DNA from: Bacillus sp. 2B10
GTDB lineage: Bacteria; Pseudomonadota; Alphaproteobacteria; Sphingomonadales; Sphingomonadaceae
Length of the DNA: 64,000 nt
NCBI GenBank assembly: GCA_003946805.1
Contig: RPSH01000021.1
Coordinates: forward strand, 1-64,000
Direction: 5' to 3'
Below are positions 40,025-48,168 of this stretch, piece after piece. Within the stretch, counting starts at the first letter, position 1. Each line of letters begins with the position of its first letter. The position numbers were made by a program, and so were the translations under genes. Below the pieces are notes generated by a model. It was not told the origin of the DNA. It saw only the letters and a list, made by a program, of their open reading frames with translations, and did no database searches.

Positions 40025-41398
40025 ATGAGCACGAAGACCGTTTCGGACAACAGCGCAGCGGTCATCGAGGACCGCGCACAGCTGATCGCCTATTTCGCCG
40101 GGGGCGAGAAGCCGGCGGAACGCTGGCGGATCGGGACCGAGCACGAGAAGTTCGTCTATCGCACCACCGATCACGCCGCCCCGTCCTATGACGAACCCGG
40201 TGGCATCCGCGACCTGCTTGCCGGTCTCGAACGCTTCGGCTGGCGCCCGGTCGAGGAGGGGGGCAAGGTCATCGCGCTGACCGGCCGGGACGGTTCGGTC
40301 AGCCTCGAACCCGCCGGGCAGTTCGAGCTGTCGGGCGCGCCGCTCGAAAACCTGCACCAGACCTGCGCCGAGACCGGCCGTCACCTCGATCAGGTAAAGG
40401 CGATCGGCGACGAACTGGGCCTCGGGTTCCTCGGCCTTGGCATGTGGCCCGACAAGCGCCGCGACGAACTGCCGATCATGCCCAAGGGGCGCTACGGCAT
40501 CATGCTGAACCATATGCCGCGCGTCGGCACGATGGGGCTCGACATGATGCTGCGCACCTGCACGATCCAGGTGAACCTCGATTATTCGAGCGAAGCCGAC
40601 ATGGTTCAGAAATTCCGCGTCGGCCTTGCGCTCCAGCCGCTCGCGACCGCGCTGTTCGCCAATTCGCCGTTCACCGACGGCCTGCCCAACGGCCAGCTGT
40701 CGTACCGCTCGCATATCTGGTCCGATACCGATCCGGCGCGTACCGGCATGCTGCCGTTCGTGTTCGAGGACGGGTTCGGCTATGATCGCTATACCGACTA
40801 TGCCCTCGATGTGCCGATGTACTTCGTCTACCGCGACGGCCGCTACATCGATGCCGCCGGCCTGTCGTTCCGCGACTTCCTGAAGGGCCAGCTGTCGGTC
40901 CTGCCGGGCGAGAAGCCGACCATCGACGACTGGGCCGACCATCTGTCGACCGCCTTCCCCGAAGTCCGCCTCAAGACGTTCCTCGAGATGCGCGGCGCCG
41001 ATGGCGGCCCCTGGAACCGCATCTGCGCGCTGCCGGCACTGTGGGTCGGGCTGCTCTACGACCAGGGCGCGCTCGACGCGGCATGGGACCTCGTGAAGCA
41101 CTGGTCGATCGAGGACCGCCAGCACCTGCGCGACTCCGTCCCCGCGCTCGGCCTCGACGCGCCGCTGCCCGGTGGCGGACGCTTGCGCGACGTGGCGGGC
41201 GAGGTGCTCGACATCGCCGGCCGCGGCCTCAGCGCCCGCCGCCGCCTGAGCGTCTCGGGCGAGGACGAGAGCGGCTTCATCGAACCGCTGCGCGAGGTCG
41301 TGCGATCGGGCAAGGTGCCGGCACAGGTGCTGCTCAACAAGTTCGCCGGCGAATGGAGCGGCGACCTGTCGAAGGTCTACGACGAATACAGCTTCTAA
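40025..41398 (+). CDS. gshA: Glutamate--cysteine ligase (alphaproteobacterial/plant type)
   Basis: First enzyme of glutathione synthesis, ATP-dependent joining of Glu and Cys. 457 residues. The GCS2-family pattern is evident: WRIGTEHEKFVYR, GWRPVEEGGKVIALTGRDGSVSLEPAGQFELSGAPL, MPKGRYGIMLNHMPRVGTMGLDMMLRTCTIQVNLDY, SHIWSDTDPARTG and TFLEMRGADGGPWNRICALPALWVGLLYD. The redox-regulating Cys pair of the plant enzyme is not obvious here. Start: ATG at 40025 (MSTKTVSD) rather than 40013; neither has a strong ribosome-binding site. Operon-like with rsmE. A convergent repeat follows. Confidence 0.95.
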   Translation: MSTKTVSDNSAAVIEDRAQLIAYFAGGEKPAERWRIGTEHEKFVYRTTDHAAPSYDEPGGIRDLLAGLERFGWRPVEEGGKVIALTGRDGSVSLEPAGQFELSGAPLENLHQTCAETGRHLDQVKAIGDELGLGFLGLGMWPDKRRDELPIMPKGRYGIMLNHMPRVGTMGLDMMLRTCTIQVNLDYSSEADMVQKFRVGLALQPLATALFANSPFTDGLPNGQLSYRSHIWSDTDPARTGMLPFVFEDGFGYDRYTDYALDVPMYFVYRDGRYIDAAGLSFRDFLKGQLSVLPGEKPTIDDWADHLSTAFPEVRLKTFLEMRGADGGPWNRICALPALWVGLLYDQGALDAAWDLVKHWSIEDRQHLRDSVPALGLDAPLPGGGRLRDVAGEVLDIAGRGLSARRRLSVSGEDESGFIEPLREVVRSGKVPAQVLLNKFAGEWSGDLSKVYDEYSF

Positions 41399-41407
41399 CT
41401 TCTCGTC

Positions 41408-41540
41408 CTCCCCGGCACGGGGAGGGGAACCATGCGCAGCATGGTGGAGGGGGCGGGCGGCATACGCTACCGTCGCGTTGCGCTGCGATTCCCCTCCACC
41501 ATCCGCTACGCGGACGGTCCCCCTCCCCGTGCCGGGGAGG
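41408..41540. repeat. Inverted repeat element with terminal cctccccg hairpins
   Basis: Both ends carry a small hairpin (cctccccg..cggggagg at 41408-41426 and 41522-41540), and the whole element is a nested inverted repeat with ggggaaccatgcgcagcatg against ccaccatccgctacgcgga. It lies between convergent gshA and the methyltransferase gene, and the right half supplies the last codons of that methyltransferase. It may act as a bidirectional terminator. Confidence 0.85.
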
Positions 41541-42807
41541 ATCTGAAGAGGCTGGTCACCAATCCCCGCCGCACCATCCATGCGCTATACGCCCGGTACA
41601 CCGGGTCCGCGCCCAGATGCCGTTCCTCGGTCTTCGCCCGCCAGTAATAGACGCCGCTGACGCAGGCGAGGATCGCGGTACTGCGCGCCGCCGAGGTCCA
41701 GCTGTCGGCCGTGGTCAGGATGGGGATCGTCGAGATCCACCAGAACAGGTTCTTCGACAGGTACGCCGGATGCCGGCTGAACGCATAGGGCCCGTGCGTC
41801 AGGATGCCGCGATGCGTGAGGTTCGAAAACCGCAGCCCGAACGCCATCGTCGCCCACGCGTAGATCGCGGTCAGCGCCACAAGCACCGCGCCGACGATCC
41901 ACAACAGCACCGGATGATCGGCCAGCCAATAGGTCCAGTCCGCCGTACCAGGATGGTAGTCGAGCGGGCCGCCATTCGCCATCAGGATGAACGGCGGATA
42001 GCACATCAGCGCCGCCGACCAGCCCGCGGCATAGGGCGTGGCGCTGCGGATATGGCTGTCGAGCGGCCGCATCGCGAGGATGTAGCCCGCGGTCGCGAAC
42101 GCCACGTCGATGACGAACATGAAGGTGATGAGCCAGTTCGCCAGCGGCACCGGCCCGGTCAGGATCGCCGAGCGCTGCGTCCGGATGAACTCGCCGAACC
42201 CCGGCGGCACGATCGCCAGCATGAAGGCGAGGAAGAACGCCTTCACCGCCCAGCCGCGCAGGTGGTTCCAGATGGCGTCCCGGTCGATCGGCTCGTCGAG
42301 GTGCATCGCCCATGCGCCCAGCGCCCAGCAGCCGTCCTTCGGCTCGACCAGCCGCCGGTCGATCCACAGCATGTAGGGAATGGACAGCACGAACAGCGGC
42401 ACCGCCACCCAGCCGAACACCCACATCGAAAAGGCGAAGCCGCCCTCCCAATAGAAGCGCCCGGTGGCATAGATGGCGGCAATCAGGCCCCATGTGATCC
42501 ACAGCCCGGCCAGCTTGGTCAGGCTGATCTCCACCGTCTCGCGCCACGGCCGGACGTTGTTCCAGTCGATGCCGGTCGACGGGTTGTGATGCACCTTGTC
42601 GACCAGCAGCGACCACAGCACCATCGGCAGCGCGCACGCGGCGACGTTGACCAGCGCGGCATAGGGACCGTCCATCCCGTAATGCCACGCGATCGCGATC
42701 CACGCGAACAGCCCGGCCAGCCCCGCCAATCCCACGCCCGACGATACGGCGGACGCGGGACGCCGGTCGGGTTCGACTTGCAAGGACAAGGAGTTGGGCT
42801 GATACAT
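41506..42807 (-). CDS. Isoprenylcysteine carboxyl methyltransferase-like membrane protein
   Basis: 433 residues with about ten helices. The C-terminal region has the ICMT/PEMT signature GLRFSNLTHRGILTHGPYAFSRHPAYLSKNLFWWIST and YRAYSAWMVRRGLV, which bind SAM and membrane substrate. The N-terminal 250 residues are additional helices (FAWIAIAWHYGMDGPYAALVNVAACALPMVLW; WITWGLIAAIYATGRFYWEG). The actual acceptor lipid or isoprenoid is unknown. The last about ten residues (RSSPARGGGPSA) are encoded by the intergenic repeat at 41408-41540, so the C-terminus has been extended by repeat insertion. Divergent from the M61 peptidase. Confidence 0.85.
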   Translation of the reverse strand: MYQPNSLSLQVEPDRRPASAVSSGVGLAGLAGLFAWIAIAWHYGMDGPYAALVNVAACALPMVLWSLLVDKVHHNPSTGIDWNNVRPWRETVEISLTKLAGLWITWGLIAAIYATGRFYWEGGFAFSMWVFGWVAVPLFVLSIPYMLWIDRRLVEPKDGCWALGAWAMHLDEPIDRDAIWNHLRGWAVKAFFLAFMLAIVPPGFGEFIRTQRSAILTGPVPLANWLITFMFVIDVAFATAGYILAMRPLDSHIRSATPYAAGWSAALMCYPPFILMANGGPLDYHPGTADWTYWLADHPVLLWIVGAVLVALTAIYAWATMAFGLRFSNLTHRGILTHGPYAFSRHPAYLSKNLFWWISTIPILTTADSWTSAARSTAILACVSGVYYWRAKTEERHLGADPVYRAYSAWMVRRGLVTSLFRSSPARGGGPSA

Positions 42808-42878
42808 GGCCTATCCGCTACACCCGCGATGGTAAGCATCCGGTGAAGCATATCCTGCCCTGAAGGAAGCCCCTGCCC

Positions 42879-44801
42879 TTGCGTACCGTTCTTGCCGCAT
42901 TGTTGCTGACCACCACCGCTCTTCCCGCCGCCGCGCAGCAGATCAACCCGACGGGCAACACCCTGCCGCAGCCGACGCCGATCGTCGACACCGTACCCGC
43001 CGCACGCGACATCGATTATCCGGGCACGATCAAGCTGGACGTCGATGCGACCGACACGGTGCAGGGCATCTTCCGCGTCAAGGAAACGATCCCCGTGGCA
43101 CGCGCTGGCCACATGGTGCTGCTGATGCCCAAGTGGCTGCCCGGAAAGCACGGGCCACGTGGCGAGATCGAGAAGCTGGCCGGGCTGGTCGTACGCGCCA
43201 ATGGCCGCGAGCTGCCATGGACCCGCGACGTGCTCGACATGTTCGCGTTCCACATCGACGTGCCGGCCGGTGCGAAGAATCTCGATGTTCAATTCCAGTT
43301 CCTGTCGGCGACGCAGGGGGAACAGGGTCGCATCGTGGTGACCCCCGAAATGCTCAACCTGCAGTTCGAAGCGGTCAGCCTGTATCCCGCGGGCTATTAC
43401 ACCCGGCGCGTGCCCGTAGAGGCCAGCGTACGCTACCCCGCCGGCTGGACCGCCGCATCGGGCCTGCCGTCGAAGGTGCAGGGCGGCGTCTACCGCTATG
43501 AGCGCACCAGCTACGAAACGCTGATCGATTCGCCGGTCTTCGCCGGCAAGTATTTCAAGCGCTTCCCGCTGACCGATCGGGTCGGTCTCAACGTCGTCGC
43601 CGACAAGCCGTCCGAACTGGCGGCGACCCCCGAACAGATCGCGGCGCACACCCGGCTGGTCGAACAGGCGGTCAAACTGTTCGGCGCGCAGCATTACGAC
43701 AAATACGAATTCCTGCTGTCGATCACCGACAAGATGGGATCGATCGGCCTCGAACATCACCGGTCGTCGGAGAACGGCGTCGATCCGGGCTATTTCACCG
43801 ACTGGAATGCGGGGCCGGGCGAACGCAACCTGTTGCCGCACGAATTCACCCATAGCTGGGACGGGAAATATCGTCGCGGCGCGGACCTGTTCACGCCCGA
43901 TTTCCGCACGCCGATGCGCAACTCGCTGCTGTGGGTCTATGAGGGGCAGACGCAATTCTGGGGCTATGTCCTCCAGGCGCGTTCCGGCCTCGTGTCGAAG
44001 CAGGACACGCTCGACGCCTATGCCGACATCGCCGCCGCACTCGACGCGCGCGAGGGTCGCCAGTGGCGCCCGCTGATCGATACCACCAACGATCCCGTCA
44101 TCTCTGCCCGGCGCCCCAAGGGCTGGGTCAGCTGGCAGCGGTCGGAGGACTACTACAACGAAGGGCTGCTGGTGTGGATGGAGGTCGATTCGATCCTCCG
44201 GAAACAGTCGGGCGGTACGAAGTCGATGGACGACTTCGCCCGCGCCTTCTTCGGGATGCGCGACGGCGACTGGGGCGTGCTGCCCTATACGCTGGCCGAT
44301 GTCGTCAAGACGCTGAACGGCATCCAGCCCTATGACTGGGCCGGTTTCCTCGACAAGCGGCTGAACGCGCGTACCGACCGCGCGCCGATCGACGGCTTTG
44401 CCGCCAACGGCTACCGCATCGTCTATACCGACACGCCGACGACCTATCTGAAGGGTCGCGAGAAGAGCGGCGGCGGCGTCTCGCTGCCCTATTCGCTGGG
44501 GCTGACCGCCAACAAGGAGGGCAAGGTCGGCAGCGTGATGTGGGGCAGCCCCGCGTTCAAGGCGGGGTTCGAGACCGGCACCACCATCGTCGCAGTGAAC
44601 GGCACGGCCTATACCCCCGACCGCCTGCGCGACGCGGTGGGCGCGGCGAAGGGGACGAAGGACCCCATCCGCCTGACCGTCCGCATGGACGATGCCGTGC
44701 GCGAGATCGCGATCCCCTATTTCGAAGGCCACCGTTATCCCCGCCTCGAGAAGGTCGGCGCGGGCGACGGCGGGCTCGATCGCCTGCTCACCGCGAAGTA
44801 G
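42879..44801 (+). CDS. M61-family glycyl aminopeptidase, exported
   Basis: 640 residues with a signal peptide (VLAALLLTTTALPAAAQQ). Zinc site HEFTHSWDGK with H321, E322 and H325; the third ligand Glu is in WVYEGQTQFWG. A C-terminal PDZ-like domain (VGSVMWGSPAFKAGFETGTTIVAVNGTAY) is typical of M61 enzymes, which release N-terminal Gly or Ala. It acts in the periplasm. The start codon is TTG at 42879 with GAAGGAAG before it; no ATG gives a signal peptide. Divergent from the ICMT-like gene and followed by a strong terminator. Confidence 0.95.
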   Translation: MRTVLAALLLTTTALPAAAQQINPTGNTLPQPTPIVDTVPAARDIDYPGTIKLDVDATDTVQGIFRVKETIPVARAGHMVLLMPKWLPGKHGPRGEIEKLAGLVVRANGRELPWTRDVLDMFAFHIDVPAGAKNLDVQFQFLSATQGEQGRIVVTPEMLNLQFEAVSLYPAGYYTRRVPVEASVRYPAGWTAASGLPSKVQGGVYRYERTSYETLIDSPVFAGKYFKRFPLTDRVGLNVVADKPSELAATPEQIAAHTRLVEQAVKLFGAQHYDKYEFLLSITDKMGSIGLEHHRSSENGVDPGYFTDWNAGPGERNLLPHEFTHSWDGKYRRGADLFTPDFRTPMRNSLLWVYEGQTQFWGYVLQARSGLVSKQDTLDAYADIAAALDAREGRQWRPLIDTTNDPVISARRPKGWVSWQRSEDYYNEGLLVWMEVDSILRKQSGGTKSMDDFARAFFGMRDGDWGVLPYTLADVVKTLNGIQPYDWAGFLDKRLNARTDRAPIDGFAANGYRIVYTDTPTTYLKGREKSGGGVSLPYSLGLTANKEGKVGSVMWGSPAFKAGFETGTTIVAVNGTAYTPDRLRDAVGAAKGTKDPIRLTVRMDDAVREIAIPYFEGHRYPRLEKVGAGDGGLDRLLTAK

Positions 44802-44808
44802 GCGGAGC

Positions 44809-44841
44809 GACCATCCGGTCCCGGATCGGGACCGGGTGGTC
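44809..44841 (+). terminator. Terminator of the M61 peptidase gene
   Basis: Stem gaccatccggtccc / gggaccgggtggtc, 14 pairs with one G-U, loop ggatc, followed by gtttcc. Begins 8 bp after the stop. Confidence 0.75.
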
Positions 44842-44942
44842 GTTTCCGAAACGATTCGCAGGAAAAGCAGCTTCATCGTTCGTGAATAACGGGTAAAGGG
44901 CGCCTCTACCGCGCGCAGGCGCGAGACGAGGGAGTAGTATTA

Positions 44943-45518
44943 ATGCGCATCGATATGGTGCCCGTCGGCGACAATCCGCCCAGCAGCCTTAACGTCATCA
45001 TCGAAGTTCCGACCGGTGGCGAACCGGTGAAGTATGAATTCGACAAGGCGTCGGGCGCGCTGTTCGTCGATCGCATCCTGCACACGCCGATGCGCTATCC
45101 CGCGAATTACGGCTTCGTGCCGCACACCCTGTCGCCCGATGGCGATCCGCTCGACGCGCTGGTCGTGTCGCGCTCGCCCTTCATCCCCGGCTGCGTCGTC
45201 CGCGCCCGCCCGATCGCGGTGCTGAACCTCGAGGACGAGGCCGGCGGCGACGAGAAGCTGGTCTGCGTGCCGGTCGATTCGACCTTCCCCTATTACAGCA
45301 ACGTCGGCGAACGCGCCGACCTGCCCGAGATCGTGTTCGAGCAGATCGAGCACTTCTTCACCCACTACAAGGACCTCGAAAAGAAGAAGTGGGTCCGCAT
45401 CGGTACCTGGGGCGGTGCCGAGGAAGCCAGGCAGATCACGCTGGAAGCGATCGAACGCTACAACGAGGCGAAGGCCAAGGGCGAGGAACCGCACGAATAC
45501 GACGTGCCGGGTCGCTGA
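44943..45518 (+). CDS. ppa: Inorganic pyrophosphatase (family I)
   Basis: 191 residues, soluble hexameric family I enzyme hydrolysing PPi to drive biosynthetic reactions. Active-site stretch: YEFDKASGALFVDRILHTPMRYPANYGFVPHTLSPDGDPLDALVV with the D-x-D-P-x-D pattern (DGDPLD), then the catalytic base region and KKWVRIGTWGGAEEARQ. VPVDSTFPYYSNVGERADLPEIVFEQIEHFFTHYKDLEKKKW completes the fold. The ribosome-binding site GAGGGAG precedes the ATG at 44943. It is a single-gene unit with its own strong terminator. Confidence 0.98.
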   Translation: MRIDMVPVGDNPPSSLNVIIEVPTGGEPVKYEFDKASGALFVDRILHTPMRYPANYGFVPHTLSPDGDPLDALVVSRSPFIPGCVVRARPIAVLNLEDEAGGDEKLVCVPVDSTFPYYSNVGERADLPEIVFEQIEHFFTHYKDLEKKKWVRIGTWGGAEEARQITLEAIERYNEAKAKGEEPHEYDVPGR

Positions 45519-45523
45519 TGCCG

Positions 45524-45553
45524 CGGGCGGGGATTTCCCCGCCCGTTTCTTTT
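45524..45553 (+). terminator. Rho-independent terminator of ppa
   Basis: Perfect 9-bp stem cgggcgggg / ccccgcccg with a 4-base loop, then tttctttt, within 40 bp of the stop. Confidence 0.95.
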
Positions 45554-45592
45554 CGGGGACGGGACGCAGCCCGTCTCGCCACAATCTTCGTG

Positions 45593-45676
45593 AACGTCAC
45601 CCCGGCGAAGGCCGAGGTTTCAAGCGGCCCCCGTCGCGCCCTGTCACCGGGATATCCCGGCCGTGCCGGGATGACG
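45593..45676. repeat. Diverged copy of the gtcaccccagcg inverted repeat
   Basis: Starts aacgtcaccccggcgaaggc and ends cggccgtgccgggatgacgt, with an inner ccgggatatcccgg pair. Lies between convergent ppa and the TfoX-like gene. Confidence 0.8.
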
Positions 45677-45712
45677 TCTGGTTCGAACGGGGTGAAGCAG
45701 CCTTCCGGGCGA

Positions 45713-46069
45713 TCACCCCTTCGCCCGCTTGCGCTTCACCGGCGCCCGCCGCCCCGCCTCCACCGCGATCCGGGCCCATTCCAGCATCGCATCGCCATCG
45801 TCGAGCACGTCGTCGGGCGCACGGCGATAGTTCATCGTCGCGGTCGTCCCGTCCTTGCGCGCATAGGTGAAGCGCACGCACCCCGCCGCGTCCCAGACCG
45901 GATCGGCGACCGCGTCCGACTTGAACCACAGCACGTCGTCCAGCACGATCGCGAAGACGGCCCCGTCGAGGTAAAGCGTCGCCCCGCCCATCATCCGCCG
46001 GAAACTCACCTGCCCGATCGGCGCCAGCGCCTCCCCGACCCAGTCGATCAGTCCGGTATCGACGCTCAT
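45713..46069 (-). CDS. TfoX N-terminal-domain protein
   Basis: 118 residues, a single TfoX/Sxy N-terminal-like domain: LAPIGQVSFRRMMGGATLYLDGAVFAIVLDDVLWFKSDAVADPVWDAAG and FTYARKDGTTATMNYRRAPDDVLDDGDAMLEWARIAVEAG. Full-length TfoX regulates competence in gammaproteobacteria, but such short alphaproteobacterial forms have no established role and should not be assumed to regulate competence. The tail is basic (RRAPVKRKRAKG). The ATG at 46069 overlaps the transporter stop by 4 bp, so the two are translated together. Confidence 0.9.
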   Translation of the reverse strand: MSVDTGLIDWVGEALAPIGQVSFRRMMGGATLYLDGAVFAIVLDDVLWFKSDAVADPVWDAAGCVRFTYARKDGTTATMNYRRAPDDVLDDGDAMLEWARIAVEAGRRAPVKRKRAKG

Positions 46070-46959
46070 GCCCCCGCCTCGCTCTGCACCGCCGGCACCC
46101 GCCGCCGCACCGCGACCACGCATCCCGCGACGATCAGCAGCGCGCCGACGACGGTATAGGGCGACACCGTCTCGCCGAACACGATCCATCCGGCCAGCGC
46201 CGCCCACACGAACGCGCTGTATTCGACCGGCGCCAGCACCTGCGCCTCGGCCCGGGCATAGGCCCAGGCGAGCGCCATCACCGATGCGATGTTGAGCAGC
46301 GCCGCCCCCAGCAGCGGCCCATATTGCGACGGCACCGGCAGGCCGCCCAGCCACGGCACGGCGGGCAACAGCATCGTGCCGATGACGAGGTTGGAGAACA
46401 GCGCCACCGCCAGCGGATCGGCGGCCTGCGCCTGTTGCCGCAGCAGGATCAGGCTGCCGGCGTACAGGATCGATGCCGCGACGCACGCCAGGCTGCCGAG
46501 CACCGCCTGCGTCGACGCATCGGCCTGCACCTCGCCCGCCGCGATCACCAGCACGCCCGCCGACGCGACGACCGATCCGACGATCGCCGCACGCCGGATC
46601 GTCTCGCCGAGGAACAACGCGGCGAGATACAGCGCGATCAGCGGCGCGAGGAAGGTCAGCGCCACTCCCTGCGCCATCGGCACCCGCGCCAGTCCCCAGA
46701 AGAACAGCACGACCGACGATCCGGCGGCGACCCCGCGCCCGATATGCAGCTTCAGCACGCCCCATGCCGGCCACCGCCCGCGTCGCGCGACGAACAGCAC
46801 GCCGCACAGCACCGCACCCACCGCCGAACGCCACAGCACCGCATTGTACGCCCCGCTGTCGATCGACAGCTGCTTCATCAGCGCGTCCATGACCGTGTAG
46901 ACCATGATTCCGCCCCCGGCGACGAGGAAGGCGCGCAAGCTGGACGGCGGGGTGGACAT
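46066..46959 (-). CDS. DMT-family (EamA) transporter
   Basis: 297 residues with ten helices in two EamA repeats. N-terminal half: GGGIMVYTVMDALMKQLS, SAVGAVLCGVLFVARRGRW and GVALTFLAPLIALYLAALFLGETI. C-terminal half: LACVAASILYAGSLILLRQQ and EYSAFVWAALAGWIVFGETVSPYTVVGALLIVAGCVVAVRRR, with the typical FGE motif at the end of helix 9. Probable drug/metabolite exporter of unknown substrate. Start ATG at 46959 (MSTPPSSLRAFLVAGG); longer ORF rejected. Coupled to the TfoX-like gene downstream. Confidence 0.92.
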   Translation of the reverse strand: MSTPPSSLRAFLVAGGGIMVYTVMDALMKQLSIDSGAYNAVLWRSAVGAVLCGVLFVARRGRWPAWGVLKLHIGRGVAAGSSVVLFFWGLARVPMAQGVALTFLAPLIALYLAALFLGETIRRAAIVGSVVASAGVLVIAAGEVQADASTQAVLGSLACVAASILYAGSLILLRQQAQAADPLAVALFSNLVIGTMLLPAVPWLGGLPVPSQYGPLLGAALLNIASVMALAWAYARAEAQVLAPVEYSAFVWAALAGWIVFGETVSPYTVVGALLIVAGCVVAVRRRVPAVQSEAGA

Positions 46960-47080
46960 GGGCGAACCTTTGCGAACGGCGGGCGGCATCGCTGTCGCGT
47001 GCGTACCGATTCGATGCAAGGGCCGGGGCGTGGATGGTGTAGGCTCGCGGCCGGGCGCCTCGCCCGCGAAGGACAGCATC

Positions 47081-47206
47081 ATGGCGAAGAGCCAGCAGAA
47101 GTCGAACAAGGAAGTCCGCAAGCCCAAGGCGGTCAAGGTAAAGACCATCGCCGCGAACGCATCGACCAAGGACAAAGCGGTCGGCATCGTGACGATCAAG
47201 AACTGA
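47081..47206 (+). CDS. 41-residue Lys-rich conserved small protein
   Basis: MAKSQQKSNKEVRKPKAVKV followed by KTIAANASTKDKAVGIVTIKN. Ten of 41 residues are Lys. The AKxQxKSNKExxKPK opening matches a small, widespread alphaproteobacterial protein of unknown function, so I consider the gene real; binding to nucleic acid is suggested only by charge. The GAAGGA before the ATG is a good ribosome-binding site. It lies between the DMT gene (divergent) and the DUF1345 gene. A GCCCGGC / GCCGGGC hairpin (about 47219-47251) follows and may end its transcript. Confidence 0.75.
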   Translation: MAKSQQKSNKEVRKPKAVKVKTIAANASTKDKAVGIVTIKN

Positions 47207-47287
47207 ACCGGTCCCGCGCCCGGCTTTCCCGTCGACGGGACGGCCGGGCCGCTTCCGGACGACGTGGCGGTGCGATACAGCGCACCC

Positions 47288-47926
47288 ATGTCGCTCGATC
47301 TGGGTCAACGCATCGCGCCGCCGCGCTTCATCGCCTTCGCGCTGGTCGCCGGGGCGATCGGGCTGTGGAGCATCCCGACGTTCGGATGGCGCAGCGGCGT
47401 GCCGCTGGCGTTCGATGCCGGGGCGGTCGTGTTCCTGCTGTCGTGCATCCCGCTGCTCGGGGCATCGACCGACGCGATGCGCGCCGCCGCGCTGCGCAAC
47501 GACGCCAACCGCACGCTGCTGCTGCTGCTGTCGGCGGGGATCGCGATCGTCGTGCTGGCGGCGATCGGCGTCGAACTGGGCCAGCGCGGCAGCCCGGGCG
47601 CGGGGACGGTGATGCTGGTGGTGGCGACGCTGCTGCTGGCATGGGCGTTCGCCAACACCGTCTATGCGCTGCATTACGCCCATCTGTTCTACACCGCCGG
47701 CGAGGACGGCAAGGATGACGGCGGCATCGACGTGCCCGGTACGGACGAACCCGATTACTGGGACTTCGTCTATTTCGCCTTCACGCTGGGCATGACGTTC
47801 CAGACGTCGGACGTATCGATCACCTCGCGCACGATGCGGCGCACGGTGACCGGCCACTGCGTCATCGCGTTCGTCTTCAACCTCGGCGTGGTCGCGTTCA
47901 GCGTGAACGTGCTGGGCGGGTCTTAG
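47288..47926 (+). CDS. DUF1345 integral membrane protein
   Basis: 212 residues with five or six helices. Signature stretches: FIAFALVAGAIGLWSIPTFGW, AFDAGAVVFLLSCIPLL, RTLLLLLSAGIAIVVLAAIGVEL and the C-terminal DYWDFVYFAFTLGMTFQTSDVSITSRTMRRTVTGHCVIAFVFNLGVVAFSVNVLGG, which contains the YFAFTxGMTFQTSDV motif characteristic of DUF1345 and vaguely like a pore loop. Function is unknown. The ATG at 47288 is used; an in-frame GTG at 47264 would add eight residues. Not linked to any operon. Confidence 0.9.
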   Translation: MSLDLGQRIAPPRFIAFALVAGAIGLWSIPTFGWRSGVPLAFDAGAVVFLLSCIPLLGASTDAMRAAALRNDANRTLLLLLSAGIAIVVLAAIGVELGQRGSPGAGTVMLVVATLLLAWAFANTVYALHYAHLFYTAGEDGKDDGGIDVPGTDEPDYWDFVYFAFTLGMTFQTSDVSITSRTMRRTVTGHCVIAFVFNLGVVAFSVNVLGGS

Positions 47927-47933
47927 GGTTAGA

Positions 47934-48064
47934 GTTTGATCCATCCCTATTGAAACGGGCGTCATCCCGGCGAAGGCTGGGATCTCCCGGTGGTAGCGCG
48001 CAGCAGGAGCCGATGGAGACCCCAGCCTTCGCTGGGGTGACGTTTCCATACGGATGGATCAAAC
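47934..48064. repeat. ~130-bp inverted-repeat element, copy B (opposite orientation to copy A)
   Basis: Reverse complement is nearly identical to 33204-33331, including the outer ttgatccatcc ends, the ctcctgctgcgcgctaccac centre and both arms. The 242-bp gap 47927-48168 also contains a decayed copy of the cgttcgtcccgagtagc element (48091-48147). No gene in the gap. Confidence 0.92.
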
Positions 48065-48168
48065 ACCCAGGGTTAGCCACGCAAGCCATTCCGTTCGTCC
48101 CGAGTAGCCATTTCGACTGCGCTCAGCCCCTGCTGGGCACGAACGGTCCGGCGGGATTTGATCGCCCC

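Noticed and set aside
45713..46069. Competence regulator TfoX
   Set aside because: Only the short N-terminal-like domain is present and no competence genes adjoin, so I did not assign a regulatory function.
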